This document shows, piece by piece, positions 1 through 11,827 of a stretch of 64,000 bases of DNA. Below the pieces are notes generated by a model. It had not been told where the DNA came from. It searched no databases and saw only the letters and a program-made list of their open reading frames with translations. Location of the stretch: assembly GCF_009017415.1 (NCBI RefSeq), contig NC_092407.1:2170001-2234000 (forward strand). Direction: 5' to 3'. The stretch comes from Aspergillus flavus. Lineage: Eukaryota > Ascomycota > Eurotiomycetes > Eurotiales > Aspergillaceae. The translations under genes were made by a program, and so were the position numbers. Each line of letters opens with the position of its first letter. Position 1 is the stretch's first letter.

Positions 1-791
1 GTTTTATTCAATAAAAGTTGCCAGATCCAGGTTTGGGAGAATTGCTTACCATTATTATTCAAGAGTGTCAATGTACTCGCCGTTCTGTCAACGTTCAGCT
101 GCTTGCTCCAGCGAGCCCGGAGGTACTCCGCAATCTCCCTCCGTAGTTCGCCGACATTCTCTAATAATACGTGCATGACAGTTGTGTTTGAAAAGAGATT
201 GTCTCTTTTTATGGCCTGCTCGGTCGCTTCTAATGTTTCGATTGCATCCATGACTTGGCCCTCTCCAAGGATGGCTCGCCCAGCATCGAGTCGCTGACAT
301 AGTCTTTGCACTTCCTCAAGAGTGTGCATTACAGCTTGGTTGAATGCGATTTCAGTTTCAACCAGTTGGAACTTGGCAGCGGCATCTTCAACCTTCAGCT
401 GTAAAGGGTTTGTATTTTCATGCTGCGCGACAATTTCCCTCGCAGTGACACGAGATCGCTCGATGTCAGCATGAAGCTGTTTTGCTTGCGAAATCCACCC
501 ATCGGCGTCGAAGTCATTGTCTCGGCTCAGTGTAGTAATATCCGCCTATATGACATGAAGAATAAGTATATCGTGGATTAGTCGCAGGGGGCTGGCCGCA
601 GCGCGGGGTTCTCAACTGGTGCTACTCACTTCCACTTCTTCCCTTGCCTTTGATATAAGCTCTAACTCTTTTGCGAGAGCAGATACCGGAAACTCCGCGG
701 CGATGACATTCTCAGAGGTTGGGTAGGTGCCCTCCGTTACAAAACCAAGCACTGACTGGCATATCTCCTGCTCCGATGCCTTGTGGGCCAT
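1..791 (-). CDS. ZW10/Dsl1-type kinetochore and vesicle-tethering protein, N-terminal part
   Basis: This is the 5' part of a gene that runs off the left edge. I read exon 1 as 791-630 (54 codons starting MAHKASEQE) and an intron as 629-546 (GTGAGT...TATAG). Exon 2 starts at 545 with ADITTLSRDNDFD and stays open to about position 50, where a GTAAGC donor is possible; the frame is also open to base 1. The roughly 220 residues seen are helical and coiled-coil-like, with phrases such as WISQAKQLHADIERSR and VEDAAAKFQLVETEIAF. This resembles the N-terminal region of fungal ZW10 proteins, which act in the Dsl1/RZZ tethering complexes between Golgi and ER. The family call rests on general resemblance only, because the diagnostic C-terminal region lies outside the window. 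Another coiled-coil tethering factor is possible. Confidence 0.55.
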
Positions 792-1745
792 AGTGAACGT
801 GTTTGATTGTGACCAGCTCTGCTGCTCCTCAACGAATGATAAGGCCCCTCTGCAGAAAGGACCAACGCGAGTAACCCAATATGTTACTCGCTTTCGGCAG
901 ATCGAAAAACCCCTTCAATTGAATTTCCTGGAATGGTTGGCAGCAGCAAACAGAGGAGAAGAGGAAACGAGCTGTCAACCCCATGTGACTTTATCGCTTT
1001 CACCGCCTTGGTCCCAATTCATGAACATTCAATTGGAGGAATTTTGGTGGACTATGAGTTGTGAATTTCTTATTTCTGCTGTTCAGTTTGACTGTTTCTT
1101 TTCTTTACACTCCTTGTAGTTCTGATTGACCTATCCAGAGGTCATGTCCTGAGTAACTCTACATGTGTAATTGAGCATTTGTTGGCGTGGTGATTCTCCA
1201 AAACAACGGGACCCAAACTCCACTCTCGCGGTCACAGTTCAAGGGTACCGAAACCCAACTGCGTCCAAACTGCCCACGACGTCCTTGGAACATAAATATC
1301 AGCTGTTAAGCAGAGTCCATCGTGCTGTCTCGATTCTTCTTACGAGGCCTGACTTGGGCAAACCCTATTCGATCCATGTAAGTTCTTATCGTCAGCTCGC
1401 TATTTTGGGAAGAGAAAAAAAGGAAACAGAAAAAGGGAAAAAGAGACAGCCCCTCTTCCATCAAGTGGCAGGCAGAAAGACACTGTTACCCATTGGGCGT
1501 ATTATGTTCACCAATTTTGTCTCAGCATGTTTTTGGGATGCTGTTCACCTCAGTCTGCTTCTTCAATATTCTATTTGTATCTTAGTTTACTTTGATTTAG
1601 TAGTGAAATCCGTGCTTTAGCTTGTGGTCTAGCGTCGCTATATAGTATCGCCTACTGACCCCTGTACAGATCATTGTCACAAACAACGATCGCAAACTCT
1701 GGGTTTAAGGTGCATCTTCAGAGGTTCTCAGGGTCGCTTAGCAAA
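792..1745. other. Divergent intergenic region between the ZW10-like gene and the M16 protease
   Basis: This is about 950 bp holding both promoters. Open frames at 727-1119 and 1171-1620 on the plus strand have no recognisable domain and I do not call them genes. An ATG at 1674 lies in frame with the protease start at 1746 and would add 24 residues. No RNA gene or repeat was seen. Confidence 0.5.
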
Positions 1746-4700
1746 ATGTCCCCGAGTCAGAAAAGCCATTTCAAGTTACTACAGAAATTCAAACCGGACT
1801 ACTCGCCAAGCGAATTTGTCCAGTATGAATCTGAACGAACTGGCATGCGGGTCGTGGTCATCGACCAGAAAGGCCCTAAGGTAACAGGATACTTTGTTCT
1901 TGCCACAGAAATCCATGATGATTCAGGAGCGCCCCATACGTTGGAGCATCTGTGCTTCATGGGTTCTCGCAATTACAGATACAAGGGATTTCTTGATAAG
2001 CTCGCTACGCGGGTTTATTCGAGCACCAATGCCTGGACAGCCACAGACCATACAGCGTATACGCTTGACACAGCTGGATGGGAAGGATTTGCACAGATTC
2101 TGCCCGTATACCTTGAGCATGTAATTGCCCCAACCTTGACAGATGAAGGCTGCTACACAGAAGTACATCACATCGATGGAACTGGAAACGATGCAGGTGT
2201 TGTGTACTCAGAGATGCAGGGTGTGCAGAATAACGCTGCAGAACTGATAGACTTGAGCGCTCGTCGTTTGACTTACCCACCTGGTGTGGGCTTTCGTTAT
2301 GAGACCGGTGGTATGATGGAGCAGCTCCGCGTTCTCACGGCAGAGAGAATTAGAGAATTTCATCGAGAGATGTATCAACCAAAAAACCTGTGCCTGATCA
2401 TCACCGGCGAGGTCGATCATGCCAATATGCTTGAGACTCTGGATAAATTTGAAGATACCATTCTAGATGTTATTCCCAGTCCAGATGCTCCATTCAAGCG
2501 ACCATGGGTGGACTCCAAGCAGGCCCCGCCATTGGAAAAATCTATTGTGGAGAAGGTAGAGTTTCCCGAAGAAGACGAGTCTTTTGGGGAGATTGAGATC
2601 AGATTCCAAGGGCCGGATTCTACAGACCCCGTTCAAAGTAAGCAGTAAAGCCTTCCTTTCATCTCGCAACTATACTCACACCTTAAAAGCTGGGGCCGTC
2701 AATGTTACACTTCTGTACCTTGCTGGATCATCCGCCTCTCTTCTAGACAACATCCTTGTCGAAAAGGAGCAGTTGGCAAGTGCCGTCTACTATACAACTG
2801 AAGACCACCCCTCTATCGAGATTCGGTTCACCCTGACTAGTGTGGAGACCGATAAACTAGCCCAGGTGGAACGGCGCTTCTTTGAAGTGCTGAAGGGTGC
2901 AATGGAGAAAGAGCTAGACATGAACTATCTGAAAGAATGCATTGACCGGCAAAGGCGGACCTGGAAATTCTCTACTGAAAGCTCCGCTTCCTCTCTTGCC
3001 GAGTACGTTATCTCGGATTTCCTGTTTGGAAAGAAGGATGGTTCGACCCTCCTAGATGTTGCGACCTTGAAAGAGTACGACGTGCTGGAGAAATGGAGTG
3101 AGAATGAATGGCGGAGTTTCATTAAGAGGTGGATTTCGGATGCTCCCCATGTCACTATTTTGGGCGTGCCATCCATGAAGTTGTCTGAAACACTGAAGAA
3201 GGAGGAAGAAGCCAGAGTTGCAGCACAGAAGAAGCGTCTTGGTGAAGCAGGCCTGAAGGAGCTGGCTGAGAAGCTTGAGAAAGCAAAGGCCGAGAATGAC
3301 AAGGAGATACCCAAGGAGATGTTGGAGAGATTCAGAATCCCTGGGATTGAATCGATCCATTTTGTGGAAACTACCACGGCCAGATCTGGTGCTGCTTTGA
3401 AAGCGGGACGCCCCGACCATACTGCCCAGAAGCTGATAGACGCCGATGGCTCGGAAATGCCTCTGTTTATCCACTTTGAACACATTCCTAGCAATTTCGT
3501 CCAGCTTTCCCTTCTTATCTCAGCCCAGTCCGTTCCGGTTCAACTTCGCCCCCTTCTTTCTATCTACACTGAAGCTTTCTTCAACCTCCCAGTTCAGCGT
3601 GATGGAAGGACCGTCAACTTCGAACAGGTTGTCGTTGAGTTGGAGAGGGACACAGTTGGATATGCGATGGAAAATGCCAGAAGCCTAGGCAACTCAGAAA
3701 TGCTGCGTATCTCCTTCCAAGTCGAACTGGAGAAATATAACACGGCGATTGCATGGCTTCAGGAGCTATCCTGGAACTCAATTTTCGACGTGGAGCGACT
3801 GCGAGCAATTACCAGCCGCCTTCTCTCTGACGTGCCTGATTCAAAGCGTAGCGGCGATGACATGCTCGCGGCAGTGCATGTCATGGTCCACTACGCAGCT
3901 GAGTCCATCGTCCGTGCCCGAAGCACCCTGGTGAAGGCACGCTATCTCAAGAGAATTAAGAAGCAGTTGGCCGAGGAGCCAGAACTCGTGGTCTCCCGCA
4001 TGGAAGAAATCCGAAAGGCACTCTTCCAGTTCGAAAACATGCGAGTTTTGGTTATTGCTGACCTTGAGAAACTCAAGAGCCCTGTCTCTGTCTGGAAGCC
4101 ATTTGTCGAGCGACTTGGTGCCATTTCTACCCTCCAGCCCATTACAGCAAGAAGAGCCTTGCTGAGCGAGGCCGGTCAGAATTTGGGTGGAGAGTCCTAC
4201 GTGGTGCCTATGCCCACGATTGACTCGTCGTTCGCGTACGCAACTGCTCGGGGCCTTGATTCGTACAACGACCCCAGGCTTCCGGCGCTGTTGGTTGCAA
4301 TTGCCTACATGAATGCAGTTGAGGGTCCTCTCTGGGTTGCAGTTCGTGGCACTGGTCTGGCATATGGCACCAACTTTGCTTACAACATCGACACTGGCTT
4401 TGTCAACTTTGACGTGTACCGGTCTCCTAACGCTCACAAGGCCTTCGAGTCGAGCAAGCAGATTGTCAAGGACCATCTGTCCGGTGCTATTCCATTCGAC
4501 CCTCTGATGCTGGAGGGCTCGATCAGCAGCATCGTAGTCAGCTATGCCAACGAGCAGGCGACCATTGCTGGTGCAGCCCAGGGTAGCTTTACCCGCCAGG
4601 TCGTGCGCAACTTGCCCAGCGACTACAAGGAGAAGATGCTTCGGCAGGTTCGGAACATTAGCGTTGATGATATCAAGGGCGCGCTCCGGGACATCATTCT

Positions 4701-4998
4701 TCCTCTGTTTGATCCCAAGACGGCCAACATCGTTATTACCTGCGCTACGGTGCTTGAAGAGGTATGATTACAACTGGCGACCCCACCGCATAAAGCGCTT
4801 AATGCTAACCACTTCGTTCAGACTATCAAGGAAGGTCTCCAGTCGTCCGGTTTCACTCCCGAGGTGCAGCCGCTCAAGGACTTTGAGGATGACTACGGCC
4901 TGAAGGTCGGTGATGACGAGGACGAGGAGTCCGACGACGAAGACGATGATGACGAATATGAAACTGGATCGGAAGAAGACGAAGACGACGACGAGTGA
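1746..4998 (+). CDS. M16-family zinc metalloprotease (YOL098C/Sdd3-like)
   Basis: Exons are 1746-2637, 2690-4761 and 4822-4998, which join in frame to 1046 residues. The introns are GTAAGC...AAAAG and GTATGA...TTCAG. The inverted zinc motif HTLEH sits at residues 64-68, followed by the M16-like VYSEMQGVQNNAAELI and later duplicated M16 domains. The length of about 1,000 residues fits the single-chain M16C group that includes yeast YOL098C. These are predicted cytosolic or organellar peptidases with poorly known substrates. The protein ends in an acidic D/E-rich tail. I chose the ATG at 1746 because the family-like sequence starts right after it. The in-frame ATG at 1674 would add 24 residues (MSQTTIANSGF...). 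The gene diverges from the ZW10-like gene and converges on bL34m. Confidence 0.88.
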
Positions 4999-5514
4999 TG
5001 CTTTTCAATAACGAAACTGGTAGAGATATTTATGATGATTAGAATAGTATACATCAAGATCTGGCATGAAACAACCAATCAGTAGACGAAGACAGGCAGC
5101 AAGCAGCAATAGAAAAGCCATAGATTAGGAACCTCGATCTAATGTCTTTTTTTTATGTTACCTATATCTACGCACTAGTCCCATACACGTACGTAGCATT
5201 CCGCGATTATATCTCATAGGGCCCCGAGTAGAGAGAAAACCCAACAAACACATTGCACATAAAAAGATCTATGTATTGTATATGGTACAGTAGGACCACC
5301 GTGTCCCGTTATATCCAAGGCATTAATAACCTTTCCCCGATGACTAAGAAAAGAAAGCCTCAAGCCCTCAAATGACGAACAAAAGAACAAAACCAAATAG
5401 CTCAACAAACCCATCATACAAACCCCCAATGTTGTCCGACGGTATATACCCACCCGACAATCAAGGCATTCCCATCCGTTCAGCACACGATAACAGACAC
5501 GCCCCCTAGACCGT
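4999..5514. other. Convergent 3' region
   Basis: About 515 bp lies between the stop codons of the M16 protease and bL34m. It presumably holds both 3' UTRs. I saw no gene or RNA. Minus-strand frames here are low-complexity antisense to the acidic tail or lack any family signal. Confidence 0.5.
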
Positions 5515-6013
5515 CTACCAACTCAACGACTTGCGGCCCTTCGCCCTCCTCCGCAAAATGATCATCCGTCCTCCACGCGACCGCACCCGGGCCAAGAATC
5601 CGTGACGCCGTTTCTGCACCCGTCGCGAGGGATTGTAGGTCGCGCGCTTACCGGCCAGGGAAGCACTGGCGGAGAAAGAGCGGGTCTGTTGGGCGGAGGG
5701 CGTGGCTGCGGAGGGAAGTTGTGTGTTGCTTAGGGTCTGGAGTTGGGGACGGATGGTGGTGGTGAAGTTGGTCATGGGGCGGAGTGGTGAGGAGAGGGTA
5801 CTGAAAGGTGTTGTTGTTGTGGTTTTGGGGGTGAGGTATCTAGAACAGAACTGTCAGTACCGTGGACCTGTTCCTGAGATCAGGTGTATGGGGCGTGGTT
5901 TGGGTGATGGAGTGGTATGGTAGCCCTATGCTTGTTACCTACCTCGACATGGACATCGGGGAGGAGTACGTCCTCAGGGCGGAGGGCATGGCCCTGCACC
6001 GGAAGCAAAGCAT
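5515..6013 (-). CDS. Mitochondrial large-subunit ribosomal protein bL34m
   Basis: Exons are 6013-5943 and 5839-5515, giving 131 residues (intron GTAGGT...TTCTAG). The C-terminal 45 residues carry the bL34 signature: [19 protein letters not shown], then [22 protein letters not shown], very basic and ending at the usual place. The upstream roughly 80 residues are rich in Ser/Thr/Arg and fit a mitochondrial targeting sequence. The intron joins [18 protein letters not shown] to [17 protein letters not shown] in frame, so the true start is probably 6013 rather than the internal Met at 5775. bL34 sits at the base of the mitoribosome large subunit near the exit tunnel. The gene shares a divergent promoter of about 410 bp with the Rpa14-like gene. 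Confidence 0.9.
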
Positions 6014-6425
6014 TGTTGCGGATTGAATGTAGTGTGGACACCAAGAACGGACCGCGTAGGTTAGAAAGAAGAAGGATGGCGTGGGATCCGGAGAGGGATT
6101 GACTGATGGGGGTGGGAGGGTAGAGGACCGCTTGGAGTTATCGATTGATGGGCGGAAACGAAAATTGAACCTCCGGCGGAGAGAGCACGGACCACCCTCT
6201 TCGTCCTAGAACTTTTTTTCTTTTGGGAGGAACATGCTTCTTCCATTTTAATGTTAGCTCTCTCTCTCTGTCTTTACATTTGCGCGTGCACGATCGACCT
6301 TTATATTTACTTCATTTGTCGCTTTACTGAATAATAGACGGGCTCTTTTTAATTGCGCACAGTACACCACCATAAAGAGGAAAATTCCAACACTATACCA
6401 TAAATCGAACATTCAAACCGTCACA
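6014..6425. promoter_or_regulatory. Bidirectional promoter, bL34m / Rpa14-like
   Basis: 412 bp separates two divergent ribosome-related genes. It contains a CT-rich run near 6255-6275 (TCTCTCTCTCTG) on the Rpa14 side, typical of fungal core promoters. No specific operator is assigned. Confidence 0.4.
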
Positions 6426-6944
6426 ATGGCTACAGGCCCCTCGCCCCTCCCCCCAACATTCATTCTCAATTCGAAGTCCATCTCCCAATCAGCGGCGCAT
6501 GACTTTCTCGCTGCCTACATCGACCTCGCCGCTACAGACCCCGCATATCAACCCAACGCCGGAATCAGCGAGCATGGCCCGGTTTCGCGTACCACAGCCG
6601 CTGCGCCTAACCTCACGATACACAACTTGAAGCGCGTGAAGGCCGGCCTGGCGGGCGAGGTCCTAGGACGCGATTTGGCGCTCGCTAAGCTGGAAGAGGG
6701 AGATGCGCAGCAACAGCAGCAAGTGGGGGCGAATGGAGACTGGGAGGATGCGAAGAAGTTCCAGGAGGGTGAGAATGGCGATGCCGTGCAGGACGAGAAC
6801 GATGCGCAGGGGCAGATGGAGGTAGACGATGCGGAACAGGATGCTGGTGCTCTTGATAAGGAGGAAAGGAAGCGGAAGAAGAAAGAGAGGAGATTGGCAG
6901 AGAAGAGGGCGAAAGCGAAGGCTGAGACTCAAGCCGAAGAGTAA
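6426..6944 (+). CDS. RPA14: Probable RNA polymerase I subunit Rpa14-like protein
   Basis: Single exon, 172 residues. The N-terminal 85 residues form the conserved-looking part: PLPPTFILNSKSISQSAAHD, then FLAAYIDLA and later NLTIHNLKRVKAGLAGE. Yeast Rpa14 has a similar arrangement of a short FLESFIDE-like helix and an LKRIQ-type helix. The second half is low complexity: poly-Gln, then acidic, then a strongly basic EERKRKKKERRLAEKRAKA tail of nuclear-localisation type. Rpa14 pairs with Rpa43 in the Pol I stalk. The assignment rests on motif spacing and composition, so it is moderate. An unrelated small nucleolar protein is the alternative. Confidence 0.5.
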   Translation: MATGPSPLPPTFILNSKSISQSAAHDFLAAYIDLAATDPAYQPNAGISEHGPVSRTTAAAPNLTIHNLKRVKAGLAGEVLGRDLALAKLEEGDAQQQQQVGANGDWEDAKKFQEGENGDAVQDENDAQGQMEVDDAEQDAGALDKEERKRKKKERRLAEKRAKAKAETQAEE

Positions 6945-7267
6945 ATCCGGCGGCAAAGGGAAAGACAGTGAGTAAAAAATAGAAAAAGAAGAGGCTGTTA
7001 TGGGTCTATGATTGGAAGGATTTGTTGGCATCATTTTGCTATGGGATTGATTCTGTTTGGTTGGGTATCAAAAGCCACGCATCTTGTATTTGGCGTACCA
7101 GTGGAGTTCTCTTATTTTCTGTGTTATTACTATTCTTTCTGAACGATGGATTCCCACACTTCTACAAAAAAACACCAACCCCATCCCACAGGACCGGATA
7201 ACCGAAAAATTTCACAAGTCCGAACACTAACCGAGAACGCGAGTAAAGATAGCAGCATCAGAATGGC
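6945..7267. other. Convergent 3' region
   Basis: About 320 bp lies between the stop codons of the Rpa14-like gene and STE24. It presumably holds both 3' UTRs. I see no gene. Confidence 0.5.
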
Positions 7268-8779
7268 TTACAGCTCGCGGTCAGCAGCTTTAACTGGCTT
7301 CTCATCATCCTCCGCCTTATAATCAGTGACCTTTCCACCCTTCCAGCCGAGAGCCTTGAGTCGCTCCGAAAGGATCGGGTGAGAGTAGTGATAGCTGGCG
7401 TACATCCAATCGGCATCCATGGTGCTCAAGTTCTGGATCTGGAGCTTGAGGAGAGACGAGGCGAGCTTCTCGGAGTAGCCAAGCTTTACAGCAAAGGCAT
7501 CTGGGTGATTGTTAGCCGTAACCTCATCGCAGCAGAAGCAGAGAAACATACCAGCCTGGAATTCGAATTTACGACTGAGGATGTTCATTAGAAGCTTAAC
7601 AACGGCATCCATTGGTGCCAGAGCATCCGAAAACAGAAGGAATCCAATCATGATGGGTTGTTCGTTAATGAAACCGAAAGATTGGTACAACGACCTGTTG
7701 TTTACAAAGACCGAGAAAAGAGCAAAGATGTAGAACATGTGGAACTACAGCAGTCAGTTGGACCTGTCTCACACAATCATCAAGCAGGCTAACATACCTG
7801 GGCGATACCGAACAGCTTGGTGGTGTGGCTGAGACTCCAATGGCCCAATTCATGGCTCAGAACGGCGACCACCTCCTCAGACTCACTCTTCTCGATCAAA
7901 GTATCGTAAATGACAATATGCTTCTTCCATGGCAGTCCATAGAAATATGCGTTGCTGTGAGCACTTCGCTTGCTACCATCGATGACGTGAAGTTCCTGGA
8001 GAGGGAAGTTCAGCTTCTTGGCGAGGTTCTCAACGCCAGTCTTTAGGTCACCAGGTTCCAAGGGCGATAGCTTGTTGAACAACGGCAGGATCACAATCGG
8101 GTAGATGGTAATGGCAAAGATCTGGACGAAGATACCAAAAAGCCACAGGTAGTAGAAGAACGAGTTACCAGTCTTCTGGACGATCTTGAGCACTGCGCTA
8201 ATGATAGGCGTTCCAAGCACAATTCCGAGCATCTGACCCTTCAGCATATCCGTAACCCAGAGCTTGAGAGTCTGCTTATTGAAGCCGAATTTCTCTTCCA
8301 AGACAAAAGTGTTGTAGTACGAGATTGGTAGCGACAGAATAGTGCTAATCAGGTTGAACCCAAATAAGAACACGAGAGTTTGCGTGATTTCGCCTTGGAA
8401 CCGAGAAGGGAAGTACTGTGCCAACAAGAGACCGCTAGCTCCCCAGAGCTTGGGGAGGATATCACCGTAGATAAACGCAAGATTCTGAATTTGACCGTAG
8501 AGACCAGCAACGAAGCCGAACTTCGCTTTCGCGCGACCGTAAGACTGGAGACGCGGTTAGGTGTAACGCTCGACCTGGATGGATGATGGGCATGCTTACT
8601 TGACTTTGATCGAAGACCTTCTGAGACACCTCATTCTCCAAAACCTGTGGGGGCTTTGTGCGCTGCAGGACCTTATATTGACGGAGAGACAGAAGACCTT
8701 CTAGGACAAATTGTCCCAAAGAGAATCCCACGAGGACATTCTTCCATGGGAAGAACGGGCGGTCGAGGAGACGCGCCAA
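7268..8779 (-). CDS. STE24: CAAX prenyl protease 1, STE24 (M48 zinc metalloprotease)
   Basis: Exons are 8779-8600, 8544-7798, 7744-7552 and 7500-7268, which join in frame to 450 residues, the usual size (yeast about 453). The zinc motif HELGH is at about residues 291-295 in AVLSHELGHWSLSH. Family hallmarks include VLEEKFGFNK, VIDGSKRSAHSNAYF, FEFQADAFAVKLGY and SSYHYSHPILSERL, with about seven hydrophobic segments. The enzyme sits in the ER/inner nuclear membrane, removes the -AAX tripeptide from farnesylated proteins and trims a-factor-like pheromone precursors; it also clears clogged translocons. The last intron splits the Asp codon of FQADAF, a region that binds zinc or supports it in the family. 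The protein ends in DREL, which only loosely resembles ER-retrieval tails. Confidence 0.96.
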
Positions 8780-10157
8780 TTGCTATAACCGCCACGGTAA
8801 GCCAGATCAGCTATAGCTCTTTATCATAAGCGGACAGGTGTCACCGCGGAGGCGTGGATTTCTTCAAAGACATTTGAAGACAAGGGACGTACCTCGAGTA
8901 TATACATGTTGAAGCGAACCCAACAACAGCTATGCCTCAATGTCAAGGAACTGCTGTGCTGTGTTGTTTGTCAGGTTGATAGTAACATTCCAAGCAGGTT
9001 GCGCTTTGAAGTATTGCGGGAGCATGGAGTGCCTTAGTCACCTGTGGTTGTTGTTACTAGCTCATTACGCAATTTTAATACAGTGGAACCAAGAATGTAT
9101 CCATTGTATGTACAGTATGTGTATGTCATAGGTTACCTATTGTGGTTGCCTGTGAATAAATCACAATAGGGAGTTCAATTAATACGTGGATCGCCAATAG
9201 TTCTATTAGCATTTAGTAGGAATAAATTACTGCTAGTAGGGTGCGTATTAAGTAGGGCTATATTTAGCATAGGAGGGCTAGTGTAGAGGAAGAGACCACC
9301 TAAGCCATAGTTAATATATAAATGCTATATACCCTTCGCGTGTTTATAACAGCGAAAACCACGAGATTGAATAGTATTACTATGAATTATCCATAAGAAG
9401 CCGGGACCGAATGAGAGTAAGAGAACTTTGTAGTCCCGCCGTCATGGTTGTATAGGGCTGCTCCGGTACATGTACTATCGACAGGTGCCATGTACTAGTA
9501 GTATTCCCTTGGTGGGAGACCCATCTCAATCAATGCTACATTGGTAGAAATATGGCTATAGTGTCCATTATGAAACCTTCCATGGATATACTGATTATTA
9601 CCAGAGCGAGTATATGGTAAGGCCTTCACATCGTCCCGACATTTAATCATCTACCCAATGCTTTTTTTCATTGCATTCGTCATCTCCCTATAAGTAGCCC
9701 CTACATAGGTTCATGCAAGTAGAAAGAATAAGAAATAAGTAATAAAAATGAACATAGAAAAGTTTTTCCACTGAACAGCGTCATAACACACGTCAAAGAA
9801 GTAGTGTCCTACTCCATCCATAACAACTCATCCCCCCCAATCCATCCATCACCTGTTGGACATAATGGGCTCTTGGTTCTTGGGATCCTTTGCATAGGCC
9901 GCGATTGCGGAGAATTCCAAGTGTTCTTCCCCTTGACACTCCTACCAAGAAGCATGGACGGCGATTGGTCCTCCTGCGTTCTCTATTCATGGGTAAAACC
10001 AGATGCCTTCATTCCTGTGGTAAATTCCCCATGAAGCTTGAGCTCTTCAAGGCCTGTTTCCGAGGAATAGAGGGAACCAGAAGTTTGGATTTCCTTCACC
10101 CCCCTTCCAGCTGGCTCAATCAGGTCAAGCTACATAAGCACGCACATAATAGCTCGC
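8780..10157. other. Long intergenic region upstream of STE24 and downstream of eIF2 gamma
   Basis: About 1.38 kb. The part near 8780-8940 should be the STE24 promoter and 5' leader. 9120-9400 is TA-rich with phrases like GGCTATATTTAGCATAGG and a short inverted repeat (CCTATTGTG / CACAATAGG, 9136-9171); it may be decayed repeat DNA. Open frames on the plus strand at 9804-10240 have no family signal and I reject them as genes. Confidence 0.4.
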
Positions 10158-11827
10158 TTAGTTCAGGATGGGTTCGAGGGTGTTACCGCTATCACACAGT
10201 TAGACATCTATCATCCAGGAAAAGACCTATGATGGAATAGAAAAATTACTTACGCAACAATGTTAGCCCACCCAATCAGACGCCAGTGCTTGTCGATTCT
10301 GCGAGAAATGGCAATCTTCTCGCCAATTTCGGTACAAGCAGGGCTGGTCAAGCTCAGCTTTGCGGCATCGGCCTTGACGCCCATGACCTTAGCACCGGTG
10401 GCCGTAGAACCGATGTTGACCATCAGAACCTCGTTCTTGCTCAGCTTAGCAACCTTGGCCTGCTTGCCGTCGGCGGTCTTGACACCCAACAACCGGCGCA
10501 GCAAGAAATAGTTGACCTCCAGTTCGGTGTAAATGGCGGGCAGACGTCCGCGATGGCCCAGGACGAAACCGACAAGACGATCGGCACGGCACAGAGTAGG
10601 GTCCACACGGGTACCGACACCAATAAGACCACCAGGAACAGCAAATTTCAGGTCGTTGTGCTCAGCGAAGAGAGAAACAACCCGCGAGAAGATGGGCCGG
10701 CACTGAATCTTGCCGTTCTCGTCCTTGGTTACGAGACCGGGACGGATTTCCACCTCGTCGTTAAGCTTAAGCACACCAGTCAGAATGGAACCACCAGCAA
10801 CACCGCCCTTCAGCTCATCAATCTCGGCACCAGGCTTGTTCACATCGAATGAACGGATGACGATCATGTGTGGCGAAGCGGTGAAATCACGGACAGGGAC
10901 AGGGATGTGGGAAACAAGGTATTCGTTGACAGCATCAATGTTGTACTTCAGCTGAGCGGAGATGGGGATAATAGGAGAGCCATCAGCAACAGTACCACGG
11001 ATGAACTTCAGAATCGATTGGTAATGCTGAAGAGCTCCTTCTTCCCTCATCAGATCAACCTTATTTTGCAAGATGATAATATGGCTAAGCTTCATAATCT
11101 CGATAGCTGCCAAATGTTCCGAAGTTTGAGGCTGAGGGCAAGTTTCGTTTCCGGCAATCAGAAGAAGAGCTGCGTCCATGACGGCGGCACCTGACAACAT
11201 GGTACTCATCAGAATATCGTGACCGGGGCAGTCAACGAAGCTGAGGGGGGCAAAAGGTTAGCAAACAGCGCTGAATAAAAGATTAAAAGACGGAGCCACC
11301 TACGAGACATGTCTCAACAGCCTATAACGTCCTGTGCACCCATCTCTCTCACATGGAGGGTCGATCTCCTTCTCACTCTTGAAACTCTTGAAGCATGTTG
11401 GGCGAGGACACTCGGGGTTGTCGCACTTGTAGATCTTGGCGTTGGCGTAGCCCAGCTTGATTGTAATGTTTCGCTCCAACTCGTTTTTGAAACGGACAGT
11501 CTGAACCTCTGAGATAGCCTTGACCACTGTTGACTTTCCGTGAGCGACGTGTCCGATGGTACCAATGTTAATAGTGGCCTGGCGCGCAATGATTTCGGGC
11601 GACAGAGGGGTCAGGGTCGACAGGTCAAGGGTAGCGGGGTCTGGCTGTTCGGGCAACTCTGGCCGCTTGGGCTGAGAAACAGGGGGTACACTCTTCATCG
11701 CAGACTTGAGAGGCTTCTCCTCTTGGTCGAGGGGCTCTTGTTCTTCAATATCATCATGGCCGTTCGCATTCAGCATGGGGGATCCCGGCTGGGATTCATC
11801 ATCGGAAAAATCGCCGTTGGCAGCCAT
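10158..11827 (-). CDS. GCD11: Translation initiation factor eIF2 subunit gamma (GCD11)
   Basis: Exons are 11827-11304, 11240-10254 and 10188-10158, giving 513 residues. It is a GTPase with G1 GHVAHGKST (residues 92-100), a zinc-knuckle Cys cluster (CDNPEC...PPCERDGC), G3 DCPGH right after intron 1 and G4 NKVD, then beta-barrel domains 2 and 3. It carries Met-tRNAi to the 40S subunit within the eIF2 ternary complex. The last intron (10253-10189) leaves a final 31-nt exon coding GNTLEPILN, which matches the conserved family end (yeast ends similarly in a TLEP motif). If this intron is kept, a stop follows at once and the protein lacks these nine residues. The upstream region holds two TGASTCA sites, described separately. 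Confidence 0.97.

Noticed and set aside
5515..5775. Single-exon bL34m starting at the internal Met
   Set aside because: An upstream exon joins in phase and adds a typical mitochondrial presequence, so 6013 is the better start.
9793..10240. Overlapping frames downstream of eIF2 gamma
   Set aside because: They overlap the last eIF2 gamma exon and 3' UTR, and composition is not protein-like.
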